A stretch of 64,000 nucleotides of DNA from Nitzschia sp. DOCU1 (GCA_951394045.1 OX595993.1:1364001-1428000), one strand, 5' to 3'; shown: positions 1-11,034, numbered from the stretch's first letter. Numbers and translations are program-made. The notes: generated by a model from the sequence alone, not told the origin.

Positions 1-238
1 CTCCTTTCAAACTTTGAGCAAGGTATATGACATGGATACTTGGAGAATGTATGAACGGATAAAAACATCCAGAGCTCGTTCAGAGGAAGACCTTTTCTCC
101 CTTGTGCAGCAAACTGTAGATCGAATCATTTATGACCAGGAGGGGGACGACCTATACCCACAAAATATGGACTTTCCAGCAAACACCGACTCTGCCCACG
201 CTCCAGAAACGGACGATATTTTTGAACTGGAGCTATAG
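1..238 (+). CDS. 3' end of an unrecognised protein (partial)
   Basis: An open frame enters from the left edge (codons from base 2) and stops at 236-238, giving about 78 C-terminal residues. There is no ATG early in the frame, so this is the tail of a gene whose body lies outside the window. The fragment is charged, contains a DTWRMYERI-like segment followed by a basic patch, and ends in an acidic tail (TDDIFELEL). I recall similar short 'TWRMY.RI' segments in uncharacterised diatom proteins, but this is memory and not a search result. No domain or function can be assigned. Confidence 0.5.
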   Translation, partial: SFQTLSKVYDMDTWRMYERIKTSRARSEEDLFSLVQQTVDRIIYDQEGDDLYPQNMDFPANTDSAHAPETDDIFELEL

Positions 239-569
239 AAGCTATGAGACGAGATGTTTACAATAGAATTGCTACTGCATGGCCAACATAGAGCTACTAT
301 AATCTACACTGTTACGCAACGAACTACAGCTTCTCAGCCTTTCATATGCTTACGTATTAGCAGAATCGATTCCTCGATGGATGGCGATACTCACATCTTT
401 AGTTTATGTTTCACTTGTTCTTTCATAACTACTCCGGGGTCATAGCGAAGGTGTGGCACGTCGTCGACCATTTCCTAACCGACACTATCCAAAGTAAAGT
501 CAATGAGGGCACCATCGGGCTTGACGCAAGTTCCTGACAAGCAAACATAAGAGTTATTCAGCAAAAGAT
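239..569. other. intergenic, convergent 3' ends
   Basis: This is the space between the 3' end of the partial plus-strand gene and the 3' end of the minus-strand HchA-like gene. The one small open frame (254-445) has no ATG context, low complexity or family similarity to support it. I see no RNA gene or repeat. Confidence 0.5.
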
Positions 570-1421
570 TCAAGCAAGTGCCTCCAGAAGCTTTTCAGCC
601 GCCAGCCTGCCCAGCTCTTGGCACGCCTTTGGACTGGCACCGGTCAATAACTTCCGGTCCTCTACCACCGTCGCATCCGGCGCACTGTTCACGATGACGA
701 AACCTTTCTCTGTAAGCTTCTCACAAAAATACCAAGGCATGTGGCCTGGCAAGTATCCAAGCATGGGGGTTATCTTGTCAACAGAATCGGGAAAGGCAGC
801 AATTTTGTATCCACTAAACGGATGAGGATCGCTTTTGGCCGCCAGCAACGCCGCAGGCCCGTGGCACACGGAAATAACATAGTTTTCTTTCTCGACCATG
901 TACATGATAGCCTTGTCGAGATTGGAATCTTCCGGCAGCTCCAGCATGGCTCCGTGCCCACCAGGAAGATAAATGCTGACGTAGGCATCAAGTTTGGACG
1001 CTACTACATCCGCCAAAGAAACGGGCTTCTCTGTCTTTGGAAAGAACTCGTTATTGAAGAACTCCATAAAAACTTCATCTTTCTGAGGAAGGGCCCACAT
1101 TTCAATGCAAGCAGGCTTGCCCGTCGGCGTAGCAACGTCAAAATCGAATCCAGCATTCTTCAGGTGCATTAGAGGCACGCAAGTTTCGACAGGATGATTT
1201 CCTGTAGAAAACGACTTTCCATTTGCCATTTCCATGTAGCGCGACTCCGTACAGACCACCAGGATCTTCTTGCCACCAGTGTATTTCTTTTCGAACTCGA
1301 TCGGTTTGTAGTCCGTCGTGGAGTCAACCGCGAGCATGCGTGAGACGGGCGAAGGTTCGTATCCATCTCCATTTTCTTCTTTCTGTGAGGCGAGGCCGAG
1401 AAATTTCCAGATCGATTCCAT
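570..1421 (-). CDS. hchA-like: Hsp31/HchA-like protein deglycase/chaperone (DJ-1/PfpI superfamily)
   Basis: Intronless, 283 aa from the ATG at 1421, the same length as Escherichia coli HchA (283 aa). The frame stays open upstream to 1460 only through a TTG, so 1421 is the better start. The class-defining nucleophile elbow is at residues 184-190 (SVCHGPA: Cys186, His187), matching Cys185/His186 of HchA. The partner glutamate is in GNHPVE (Glu79), and the loops YLPGGHGAM (151-159) and GYLPGHMPWYFCEK are typical of the Hsp31 subgroup and not of animal DJ-1. Known family members act as holding chaperones and glyoxalase III/deglycases that repair methylglyoxal adducts in the cytosol. No transit peptide is obvious, although the first ~45 residues are a variable extension. 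The close match to bacterial HchA suggests ancient transfer. Substrate is inferred from the family only. Confidence 0.9.
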   Translation of the reverse strand: MESIWKFLGLASQKEENGDGYEPSPVSRMLAVDSTTDYKPIEFEKKYTGGKKILVVCTESRYMEMANGKSFSTGNHPVETCVPLMHLKNAGFDFDVATPTGKPACIEMWALPQKDEVFMEFFNNEFFPKTEKPVSLADVVASKLDAYVSIYLPGGHGAMLELPEDSNLDKAIMYMVEKENYVISVCHGPAALLAAKSDPHPFSGYKIAAFPDSVDKITPMLGYLPGHMPWYFCEKLTEKGFVIVNSAPDATVVEDRKLLTGASPKACQELGRLAAEKLLEALA

Positions 1422-2306
1422 CTTGCAGTACCGGTAGTTGCTAATGAAAGGATAAATCAATACTGTGTCGAAATTACAATAGTTTGCTCTGGTATTGCAA
1501 CTTCTGTATGCTACAAGAAAGTGTCTTGGATCATCGTCGTCGTCGATCCGTTTCCGAGAGGAGAGGGGTTCGCAACGAGATCGGAACGTGGCGATGGATT
1601 CGCCAAGATAGGCAAGCGGTCGTCAGACGGTATTCTGGGGGCGAAAAATTGGGAGAGGATTCGAGAAGCTGGAAAGAGGGAACCCGTCCGTGCGTCGTAC
1701 CCACCACACCCACGATGAGAACGTGACTTGCATCCCCGACTCAAACTCAATGCAACAAAACGGTAGAAAGTTTACAGTACCAGAGTACTCGAAGGATCAA
1801 TAGTAGTTAGGCGTCCAATCGCGACTACTGTCTATGAAGGCTTTAACGACGCACTGCCGACAAGCTAGTTCTAAATGGACAGACGATACACACATTGACA
1901 ATGGATCTTGCGATGACCTTAAGTCCTCACAAGATTCGGCGGTTAGGCGTCAATTTGCAACCAGTTCTCCAGCGCAAGTCATAGTAGAAAGGCAGAAAAC
2001 TGATGGCTGAATGCCGGTGCATAAAACGCATGATGGGCACCCACAATACTTATTACTCGATCAACTTTCATTCCCACAAAAGAATTCTTAGCACGGGGGA
2101 TCGATGTCTGACCGGCGTGGAACCAAAATACGTTGGGGGACCATCATGTCGGAACAAATCATCGTGGAAAGTGTGTCCACGGCAATCGCTCCTTTCTCTT
2201 TTGCATCCCCGCCATCAGCAAACCTTCACATACGTCCACAGCTGAAAGTACGCAGAGCACAATCCCTTTGCTTAATTCCTTCACCATTTCGGTTTCGATT
2301 ACTCGA
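1422..2306. other. intergenic, divergent promoter region
   Basis: Lies between the start of the HchA-like gene (minus) and the PDZ membrane protein (plus), so it should hold both promoters. Small overlapping frames on both strands at 1484-1750 are mutually antisense and look like noise. Part of 2100-2306 may belong to the PDZ gene, because its frame is open back to 2133 without an ATG and the protein still lacks a signal peptide. Confidence 0.5.
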
Positions 2307-5300
2307 ATGTTGCATTTTGGAAGTAATATCCCTTTTCCTAGTAACCTCACCATGAAGACCACTCACTTGGAAGCCGCTTCATCAACGGGCGAAACGTCTT
2401 TGGCATATACTGGAATACAACAAAGTCCGAAGCGACTAGTTGGCCTCCGAGGATCACGCAATCTTTCGCAAACCCTTGTAGTTGAAGTGCCACTTTTCCT
2501 TGAGCTCCAATTTCTTGACGAGAGCACGGTTGAACAATTCGAATCGCAGCAAGAGCCACCAGAAGCAGTTGTTGCCCTGTGCCAATGTGTTCAACAGCAG
2601 GTACGATAATACTATTTCTCATGGAGACCATGTCACTCCTACGCCATCACTCACTTTCAGAGCCTTTTTGGCCCGGCATTTGTACCCGCTTTTTACAGAC
2701 AATGGGAAGTATCGTAACGGAAGCCGCTGCGGAAGTCAACGCCACGATTGTTGTTCGTGATGATTCGAATTGTACAGTTCTGGAATCATCTCGGCAATAC
2801 GATTATGAGGCTGAGGATATTTTTGGTCCAGGATATTTGTCTCTGCAACTTCATGTGCTCCAGAGTTTCAGTGTGACATCGGAGCAATCCCTACCATTGG
2901 AAACCATTGTCGCGGTGGTAGCGAGTGGGTATGGGATCTCAACAGGTGGACAGCGACAGTTTCGTAACTGTCTCTACCTGCATGATGGATTTGAATCTGT
3001 ACTATCAGTTGTACTGAGGCGAGGATTGTCGTCCGAAACTCCTGCGACTACCCCAAGTCCCACGAAGAGACCCACAAAAAGACCCACCCCTGCGCCAACA
3101 AGCAAGCCTCCAACAAAAGCACCTTTCGAAACTCCTGCGATTACCCCAAGTCCCACGACGAGACCCACAGCAAGACCCACCCCTACTCCAACGGGCAACC
3201 CGCCCACTGAAGCCCCAACAAAAGCCGTGACACGGAGTCCCTCGGACGAGCCAACTGTTGCTCCTTCGTTTTTTCCAAGTGCTTCCCCAACTGAGTCCCC
3301 ATCGGAGCTACCCACTGCAGTTCCGTCTCCCGCGCCAACGAAGCAGTCGTCTAAGGCACCCACGACGACCGGATCACCTACCTGGCTGCCTTGGCACAAT
3401 AGTTCCCCATCGTCGCAGAATCTTTCTGGTCCATCGCCTGACTCCCTGGGCGCTGGCCAAGGCAGCCCCCCAACGTCGGATCCATTGGTGATTGCGGCCA
3501 TTGCCGGTGCGACGGCTACTATAATCGTTTCTTGCATCTTTGCAGCATGTATCTGGTGGCGAAGGAATATGCACATACCAGAGCGAAGATCCAAGCCAAA
3601 ATATGCCTTGACTTCCCGAGACGGTCAGTTGAGCAAGCATGCTCTGGACGACATGATTCCAGGGTTTGTGGAATTGGATCAACGTTCTCTTGCAGAAACA
3701 TCTTTAGGCGAACGGACAGCCGGACGGCCCAGACCCAAGGCCTCCAAGCCAACACCGAAGACCATGCGCCCGGTTGAGAGTTTCGACGAAAATTCTCTTT
3801 ACACAACTCCATTTTCGGTGCAGCGTGCGGACGATGCGTCATCTTATCATCAAACCCATTCGGGGCCGTCGATACTCGCCAGCCAAATTGTTCGCCCAAG
3901 GCAGTATGATGGAAACATCTTGTTTCCGCTCTCGGACAGCACTACGACCTCTAGTGATGGCGTGTCGTCGTTCGGTCCGCCCTCGAGTCGGCTTTCGATA
4001 GATGGGAGCCAATCTGAATCCAGCCGAGGAAGCCGAGGCAGGGAAGTCTCAAACACCAGGAGTAATATTGACATTGATACACAACGACCATCCCTGGAGC
4101 AAGGAAGGAAGCTGGAGTCGTCATTTGATAGAGTGACTGACAAAATTAAGGCCTCGTCGTTGTCTCGAGCGATTGGTGGTGGAAGCACAGCCGATGACAT
4201 TGACACTTGGTCATATGGCTTTGATGAATTCGATCGTGGATCAGATTTTTACGAAGCTGAAGCCCGATCGAGATCTCCATCGCACTCATCGAGAAGCACT
4301 GCCAAGGTAAAGAACCTTTCAAATGTGCCGGTCAGCAAGAAGGGAGGTCGAGACGGCGGACCGCCGGCAAAGATGTACATGGAGATCAAGAAAGGAAACC
4401 AAACGAGCCTCTCCAGCGGGACAGACAAGGCCGAGTTGAAGAGGCCTGCATCGCCTTGGTCATCATGGAATCCGATGATGTTTCAAGATCCGAATGATCC
4501 TAATGGAAGAACAAATGTCGAGAATGGCTCAGACCATCGCAGCCCACTCTCCAAGCTCTTGGATTCTGTGACCCAAGTTGTTTCACCCCTACATTCTGGT
4601 CGATCGATACCGGCAGTGACTCCCGAGGAAACAGAGTCTGATGTCGATCAGCCAACGGATACGAGTTTGAGTAGAGAAGATGACAGCACTCTCCTTGGTC
4701 TTCAATTCAAAGACGATACGTCGGCATCGTCTGCCTCCTCTACAACGTCTCCGAATCCTTGGCTACTTGAGAAGGTTGAAGAAAGTCTCGGGCCGAGATC
4801 CGCCACGGCAGATATGGAATCGTTGAGCGGAAAGTCGAATCTTTCCGTGAAATCGCCAGGAAAGAACTCTAAAGCTGGCAGCTTGGCTAGTTTTGGTAGC
4901 CAAATGTCATGTCGCTCCGGTCTGACTCAAAATGAAATTTCGTTTGCTCCACGGACCTTGGAGCATGATCTGAAACGACTCGAGAAGCAGCTCGCAGCCT
5001 TGGACAGTGATCAAATCTCCACGTCCTCAGCGGGCGTCTCGAGTCTAACCGGGGCGAGTCTGACGAAGGCTTCGGTGTCTACCAAAAGTCGAGGCGCGCC
5101 CAAGGTCAGTCGCAACAAAAGGATTGTGGTGCTTGTACCACCAGGCAAACTCGGGGTCATTCTAGCGAATCGTCATGATGGCAAGGGTACTGTCGTTTCG
5201 GAGGTTCGAGAGACAAGCCCACTCTTCCGCATGCTCTCGCCGGGTGATAAACTCGTTGCCATTGACAATGAGGATGTTACCAACATGGTAGTCAGTCAGA

Positions 5301-5383
5301 TCACCTCTCTTATGGCTTCGAGAGCTGATAAAGAGCGCCGCTTGACAGTCATCACCTCGGTACCTCAACAATACAGCAAATAA
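2307..5383 (+). CDS. Thr/Pro-rich single-pass membrane protein with C-terminal PDZ-like domain
   Basis: Two exons, 2307-2600 and 2699-5383; the intron 2601-2698 (GTACGA..TTTACAG, phase 0) joins two frames. The product is about 992 aa. Residues 1-200 form an ectodomain of unknown fold. About 200-345 is a mucin-like stalk of PTPxPT/SPT repeats. One helix lies near 360-385 (VIAAIAGATATIIVSCIFAA), followed by RRN as stop-transfer. The long Ser-rich cytoplasmic tail ends in a PDZ-like domain near 903-985 (PPGKLGVILANR as the carboxylate-loop region, then SPLFRMLSPGDKLVAID). The stalk-plus-TM-plus-PDZ layout suggests a surface protein that recruits partners inside. A signal peptide is not visible, so an upstream exon is probably missing; the frame is open to 2133 without ATG, and an alternative ATG is at 2352. 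The function is unknown. Confidence 0.75.
2601..2698 (+). other. spliceosomal intron (98 bp)
   Basis: The donor CAG|GTACGA and acceptor TTTTTACAG|ACA restore a single frame between the upstream frame (which otherwise stops at 2607-2609) and the long downstream frame. A second candidate acceptor at 2660 would put the downstream exon out of frame, so 2698 is preferred. Confidence 0.75.
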
Positions 5384-5859
5384 GGACCATTTGGTGGTCG
5401 ACAAAGTTGCCGTGAAAATGACGACGCGCGAGCAAGAAAGCATTTGTGTCGGCGGCGGCAAAACATTTTATTACGCGGGAAATCATGCAAATGGTGGTCG
5501 AAGTGGTCGATAAGATTTTTGTGCTTGCTTGGTGGAACGTGCCTCGCAGCTTCATCCGATAGCTGCTCTCGCCTAACTACGGAGAGAGTAGCAGAGACCG
5601 GAGTGCGACGCTTCAACGAAGCCCTTCCCCACAAGAATGTCAACCCTTCTGGAATACAGCTAGAAGAGGAACACAACCAACTATCGAGGGCGCAGGTTGT
5701 ATTGGGCAGTGTCTCTAGTGGATGATTGATGGAATCGCACAGCGCATTCTATCTCTAGACATGTCTCGGGTAATAGACCGGCATATATGTGTGTTTGCAC
5801 TTCAATTCTATAGTAACAAATCTCATTATGATGAGTATATGTGCAAACCTTTAAATCTG
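5384..5859. other. intergenic, convergent 3' ends
   Basis: Holds the 3' flanks of the PDZ gene (plus) and the Q/N-rich gene (minus). The short frames here have no support. I see nothing else. Confidence 0.4.
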
Positions 5860-7686
5860 CTAGAACATGCCGACAGAATTGCCATCAATGTTCAAGACTG
5901 TCTTGTGATTACTTCCCCCCATTGCCGCCGACTGAGATTTGTGCCGAAAGACGCCCCGACCTGGCGCGTGAAGACTACTTGATAGAGCATCTCGTTGAAT
6001 TCGGAACTTGGTATCTTGCGCGAGTCGACGAACCGGCAGATCAGCTTCCGCTGTTCGCCCCGAAGCACTCCGTTGGAGTTGTCGACCAGAATTCTGTCTT
6101 GAAAGACTGCGACCAGAATGCGTCTTGGTCAAGGCACGACCCGAACTTGTACGAGATACAACAGACCGACCCGACAGTTGCTTGACGAGACTTCGACTCA
6201 TGGCGGACCTTCGCATACTTTCACACAACTTCTCCATGGCACCGTTTACACCAGGTCCAGTACCAGGCTGCCCTACTTGCGGTTGCTGTACTGCCCCAGC
6301 TGGCCCGGGGATCAAACCCTGAGCTTGAAATGCCCTCTGCATTTGCGCTAAATCGAAATTCTGTGGCCCGAGCATGTTGTCTTGATTTCCTGGAAGCATT
6401 CCAATATTCGAGGAATGGGCGTGCGGTAAAGAATTCTGACGCACGGCTACACCGCTGTCTCCAAACTGCAAATTAGCCATATTGGTCATGTTGACCATAC
6501 CTTGTTGTTGCTGCTGTTGAAGCATGAGCATGTCCATCCCCATATTGTTGTTGTTCATCATATTGCCTGGCATGGAACGAACGGAGTTGTCCAATCCGTT
6601 ATTATTAAAGCCCTGTTGCTGCATGGTATTCAAAGCACCGTTCATGGATCCATCCATAACGCCTTGACTGAATCCTTGCATGTTATTATTCATTGAGTTA
6701 TGCATGGGTCCATCGAGGGATGCTCCCATCATACCTTGCTGCAGTTGGTCCATCGCAAAGCCGTGATTGTTATTAAAACCTGGCATGCCTCCATTCATGG
6801 GATTGTGCATGGAGCCGCCATCCAGAGTATTGCCCATCATCAGTTGCTGCTGATCCATGCCTTGGTTGAAATTATTTATTCCGTTATTCATGCTGCCACT
6901 GTTAGCCGAGTTATTGGAATTGCCCATCATCGCTTGCTGCTGCTGTAGTTGCTGCTGTTGCAATTGCTGCATGGGCTGTTGCATCATGAAAGTGGGCTGA
7001 TTATTCATCGGAGCCCCCTGCATGAGATTTCGTCGTATCGGCATTGAAACCGATCGCCCTGGTGGGTTTCGGCTTGTCATACCCACCTGATTCAACATCA
7101 TCGCCTGCAAGTCAAAGTTGTTGCTCTGCAGGCCTTCATGCTGCGGAGAGATGGGATTTTGTTGAGGCTGGGGGCTCACCATCCCCGAAGCTGATTCGAG
7201 CTGTACTCGTTGAATTTGCTCTTGCACTTGTTGGATCTTGCGTTGTACTTCTTGAACCTTAAGATTAACGTTCTGTTGTTCTGGGGACATGGCGCGATTC
7301 AAAATGGGTAAATCCCCGCCATTGTTATAAAAATTCACGTTGTTTGGCATCTGCTGTTGATGATTCGACGAATTCAATGAATTCTGATCATAAGATGAAA
7401 AGTTGTTCTGTTGCTGAAAACTGGGCTGATTCATGTTGATAGCATTATTCGACATGATTTGCACATTGGGGATTTGTGCAGCAAGTGTCGCCTGAGGATC
7501 CGCAAGTTCCACTTCGTTCACATCCAAATCCCCATTACTATCATCAAAAAACGGCTGACTTAACAGAGTCGTGGGATCAAACTCATCAGAATCATCAAAA
7601 TTTGGACGCTGGGGTTCATGGTCGCCTTCGAGAATGTCTTCCAGATCGCCGGGTAAATCATCAGAATCTGAGCGGGGGCGGGACAT
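5860..7686 (-). CDS. Q/N/M-rich protein with acidic N-terminus and C-terminal SGR repeats
   Basis: Intronless, 608 aa from the ATG at 7686 (the frame runs to 7725 only through a TTG). Residues 1-60 are acidic and Ser/Asp-rich (DDLPGDLEDILEGD). About 60-450 is dominated by Gln, Asn, Met and Gly with glutamine runs (LQQQQLQQQQ, LQQQQQQQ) and repeated QGMMG/NNGMN blocks. A short conserved-looking segment near residue 490 (KLCESMRRSAMSRSLVKQL) leads into five SGR tripeptides spaced 9-10 residues apart, each in an R-x-x-S/S-G-R basic context, then a basic tail with a VLNIDG end. The composition suggests a disordered, possibly nuclear or condensate-forming regulator with kinase-site arrays. No enzyme domain is present and I do not recognise an ortholog outside diatoms. 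Confidence 0.75.
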   Translation of the reverse strand: MSRPRSDSDDLPGDLEDILEGDHEPQRPNFDDSDEFDPTTLLSQPFFDDSNGDLDVNEVELADPQATLAAQIPNVQIMSNNAINMNQPSFQQQNNFSSYDQNSLNSSNHQQQMPNNVNFYNNGGDLPILNRAMSPEQQNVNLKVQEVQRKIQQVQEQIQRVQLESASGMVSPQPQQNPISPQHEGLQSNNFDLQAMMLNQVGMTSRNPPGRSVSMPIRRNLMQGAPMNNQPTFMMQQPMQQLQQQQLQQQQAMMGNSNNSANSGSMNNGINNFNQGMDQQQLMMGNTLDGGSMHNPMNGGMPGFNNNHGFAMDQLQQGMMGASLDGPMHNSMNNNMQGFSQGVMDGSMNGALNTMQQQGFNNNGLDNSVRSMPGNMMNNNNMGMDMLMLQQQQQQGMVNMTNMANLQFGDSGVAVRQNSLPHAHSSNIGMLPGNQDNMLGPQNFDLAQMQRAFQAQGLIPGPAGAVQQPQVGQPGTGPGVNGAMEKLCESMRRSAMSRSLVKQLSGRSVVSRTSSGRALTKTHSGRSLSRQNSGRQLQRSASGRTAEADLPVRRLAQDTKFRIQRDALSSSLHAPGRGVFRHKSQSAAMGGSNHKTVLNIDGNSVGMF

Positions 7687-9172
7687 TGCGAACTGCTGCG
7701 ACTTTAAGGCCCTTGAGAGTCCCAAAGCAATATGGCAAAGGTTGATGATTCTACAAGAAAGGAAGTTGCTACTTTCAGGACACCGAATGAGCCGACAAGG
7801 GACCTTGCACGATGGACTCGGGGAAAACTGAGCAACGATGGGTGTGTCTATCTGCTTAAAGAAGCAAGACTTTTGGAGTACGATTGTTAGGATTCCCAGT
7901 GACCGCGGTCAGAAGCGAGATGCTTCGCCCCTCTCGGGATAGAGAAAAGAGAGCTCATCGCGACGCACCGCGGGCGGGCCGGCGGCGGCACGTCGTGTTT
8001 TTTGCGGATTCAGCTCAATCAACACGACCGGCAAGTAGGAATCCTACCAGGTACGGAAAAGCACGGCGGTACTAAAGATACGCCCAAGACTGACAAGCAA
8101 AGGGCTTGGTAGTTTCCCACCAGGCAGGCAATGAAATTCCAGAACAGCTTGCGTTCAGTCACACTGCGTTGTCGCGCGGGCACAGCGTGGCTTGCTTCAA
8201 TGGCGGCGATGAGAAAGCTCCCACGATTGCGTTCAATAATTTCAAATTTAACTACATAGCCCTACCATGTTCGGAGTTAAGAGACTTAATTGAATAATAT
8301 GCCCATCTTGTTCCGTAGTTTCTCTTCGCTTAAATCGTGTGTTGTATTCTTCAATTATTGCACATGTTTATGCCACATACCCGGTGGTGATTCAGTCTGC
8401 ACATAAATAATTGTCGTTGCTCAGTAAGTAGAGTCAGTGATTATTTAGATGTGCCTTCGGTGGTCGCGCTGGAACATTTTGTATGTACCTGGTAACTATC
8501 GCATATCACATGATGACGACGACAACCACGTCGATGGACTCACGACCCCATTTTCGTCCCCAATTGGAACACATCCCGTTTTATCATCCCCCGCCGCATA
8601 TCAAAGGTCTCTACTTTGTAGAATTCGATGATGTTACGCAGTAGTGTCCAGCCACCACGTGACTTTGAACGAAACCTAGCTAGGCCGTCTAAACTGTATA
8701 TTTCTTCACAGCGAATCCCCCAACCCTAGAGCAACAAAGTGCGGGTAGTACAGCAGTAAAGGACTTTCTTCTCGCTGGGGTTGTTCGAAGATCTGAACGC
8801 ATAACTCCAGCTATCCGATTTCAAGCGTCGTTCCTAGAACAATAGAGATGATCAATGCAGCCCTGGAAGGCTGGGGATGTTCAATCTAGCGAGGTGGACA
8901 ATCTCACCAGCGTTGCTACCTTTGGAGATTTTCTTACGACCTTCCTCTGCTCATGGTGCATCGGCCCAGAAAGGACTCATTTGACTTAATTTTGGTGGTT
9001 CGACCTGTCAGACTCAATTCACATTTCTCTCCTTCGTTGCGGCAAGTTTGAATTGGAACATCACATAGCAGCCGAACGATACCCATTCAATAATCCTCTA
9101 GATAAGCCATATCGAAAGAAGAGGACGTTGTTATTGAGCCTGCTGAGCGCGCTTCGTCCAGCCCACTGCAAA
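7687..9172. other. 1.5 kb divergent intergenic region
   Basis: Separates the Q/N-rich gene (minus) from the LRR-like gene (plus) and must contain both promoters. Frames at 7884-8075, 8106-8297 and 8449-8631 are under 65 codons with no family features. I see no tRNA, repeat or transposon end. Confidence 0.45.
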
Positions 9173-10372
9173 ATGGGAAAGAAGGGGAAAGGCCGCCAGT
9201 CGCTTGGATATGGTTCCAAAAGCCAACGGGCGACCCAGAAGTTGGAATGGCAAGAACAGGCGCATCAGGCCGTCCAATGGCATAGTCAATACAAAAGAAG
9301 CACAACTATTGGCCCGGTATTACCATCCCAACGACCCCGTTTGACACGGCTGGGACAACTCAAGGGAATTTTGCGTGAACGCATGTCTCAAGAAAACTAC
9401 GAATTGTTAGAACGTCGGCGACGCGATGGGTTTGTGCCAAGTCGTTCCAAGGATAAAGACTCATCGACACCGATACGCAGAGCGGAAGCCCATCCACCGG
9501 GATGGATACTTGAATATGCAGACGTCGAGTCTAGTAAACAGGCGCTGCATGGGGAGGAACCAATTCCGGCATCATCGACTCTATTATCAGCATCCGGTGT
9601 GGAATCGTTGCAGTCCAAATGTTTGACATTATTGAGTCGATACATTTTGGAGTACCTTGAAACCATGGGCAAAGAGGAACTACATGCGGTCCTCTCATTA
9701 TTACCCCCTGAGACCTTGGCTGCCTTATCAGTGTCAATTTCAAAGGGTGTGGGCATGTCAGATGACTTGGCATATGCTGTCGGAAAGCACGCTCATGTGG
9801 AAGCATTATGCGTCCGGTCTGCCACGAAAATTGACAGGATGTTCACAGATCAGGGCCTATTGGAACTCGTACCACGATTACCATCCTCTAGTGAGCGGGG
9901 TGAAGCTTATGAGGAAACGTGGGAAGACTGGGAAGAGGCCTACAATGACGACAGTGACGATGATACGTTTCAGAAACGGCAAGATCTGGTAGTGGATCCA
10001 TTGCAACTGGACGGAGTCAATGTTGGGCTCAAACGATTGGAGTTGATTGATTGTCTCTACATCTCGGCGGAAGCGGTGCTGGCCTTGTTGGAAAAATGTG
10101 CGTGCATTACGCACTTGTCCCTGGCGGGCTCTATCCAGGTCGTGGAGGACGGAATCGAAGTCATCCAATCCCTCCCCGAGATGTTACCTGCGCTGAAAGT
10201 TCTCGACGTGACCCGATGTGGCTGGATGAGCACGTCGATTTTGGGCGAGCTACGGAACGCCTACAGTCACAAGTATTCCTACCGAGAGGCACCCGTCGTT
10301 CATTGCCAAGATTGCTTCTTGCTGGAGCGCGTTGTAGCGACAGATGATTCAGGAAATGCGCAGGACTGGTAA
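9173..10372 (+). CDS. LRR-like protein, basic N-terminus (function unknown)
   Basis: Intronless, 399 aa starting at ATG 9173 (MGKKGKGRQS); the frame is open further upstream only through a TTG at 9053. The first ~110 residues are very basic and could be a nuclear or nucleolar signal. Around residues 165-240 is a helical, leucine-rich block (LSRYILEYLE...LLPPETLAALS) that resembles the stretch preceding LRRs in RAD7/AMN1-type proteins. Residues ~295-370 show degenerate leucine-rich repeats (LKRLELIDCLYIS, ITHLSLAGSIQVV, LKVLDVTRCGWMS). An acidic insert (EETWEDWEEAYNDDSDDD) lies between. It may be a substrate-recognition or scaffold protein, but no F-box is clear. The 3' neighbour is the RING ligase on the same strand, 660 bp away. 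Confidence 0.7.
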   Translation: MGKKGKGRQSLGYGSKSQRATQKLEWQEQAHQAVQWHSQYKRSTTIGPVLPSQRPRLTRLGQLKGILRERMSQENYELLERRRRDGFVPSRSKDKDSSTPIRRAEAHPPGWILEYADVESSKQALHGEEPIPASSTLLSASGVESLQSKCLTLLSRYILEYLETMGKEELHAVLSLLPPETLAALSVSISKGVGMSDDLAYAVGKHAHVEALCVRSATKIDRMFTDQGLLELVPRLPSSSERGEAYEETWEDWEEAYNDDSDDDTFQKRQDLVVDPLQLDGVNVGLKRLELIDCLYISAEAVLALLEKCACITHLSLAGSIQVVEDGIEVIQSLPEMLPALKVLDVTRCGWMSTSILGELRNAYSHKYSYREAPVVHCQDCFLLERVVATDDSGNAQDW

Positions 10373-11034
10373 GCTAACTATTTTTTGCTAGACTACCATT
10401 ACGATTCTAGATTGGCGGTTTCAAGGGGGCTGTGCTGCCAAGATAGATGTTAAACTACTATGAGGAGAAAAAAGTCGAGTACGCCATTCCATGCTCATCT
10501 CAACAATTTGTCAAAGCTAGAGAAGACCCACTGCGGTGTGAAACTCTCCACGAAGCCAACTGCCTGCTACTCTAGCTAGAATCGCGCATTTGTCTCTTTT
10601 GTCAACATTAATCGGGCGAGTCGGTAGAATATGGAATGAGGAATCTAACATTTTCTTCATTTGAAGTTACCTATTTTCGGAGTCGCGCAGTCGTTGGCCA
10701 TTTTATTCGTGGGAGTCACGGTCTCCAGAATTTTCGTTCCCAACTGCGCATGTTGTTCGTTTCCGTGTGTCACAGCGCGGTGTCTGTGAACGATCGAAAA
10801 TGGCACCTCGCGAAAGTGACCCGCCGTCATCATCCGCCAGCGGGCGCGGCAAGAATAAAGAGAAAGCGACGGAACAAAAACCAATCGCGCTGTAACTTAC
10901 ATTTGCTCTGTCTACCTGGCCACCCTAACTGCACCCCTGCTGTTCTGTTGAAGTCTCGAGCAGCGGAAGTCTCAACTCTTTATTCGCATTATTCGTCTTC
11001 AATTCCTTTTCGAGAAAGCAAGACAAGTAGCATC
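10373..11034. other. intergenic between LRR-like and RING genes
   Basis: About 660 bp. The reading frame of the RING gene is open upstream to 10636, but the translated segment is basic and lacks features, and the signal peptide begins exactly at ATG 11035, so this is read as promoter and 5' UTR. Confidence 0.5.

Noticed and set aside
1484..1750. Small overlapping frames on both strands in the HchA/PDZ gap
   Set aside because: Mutually antisense, non-ATG starts, no homology-like segments.
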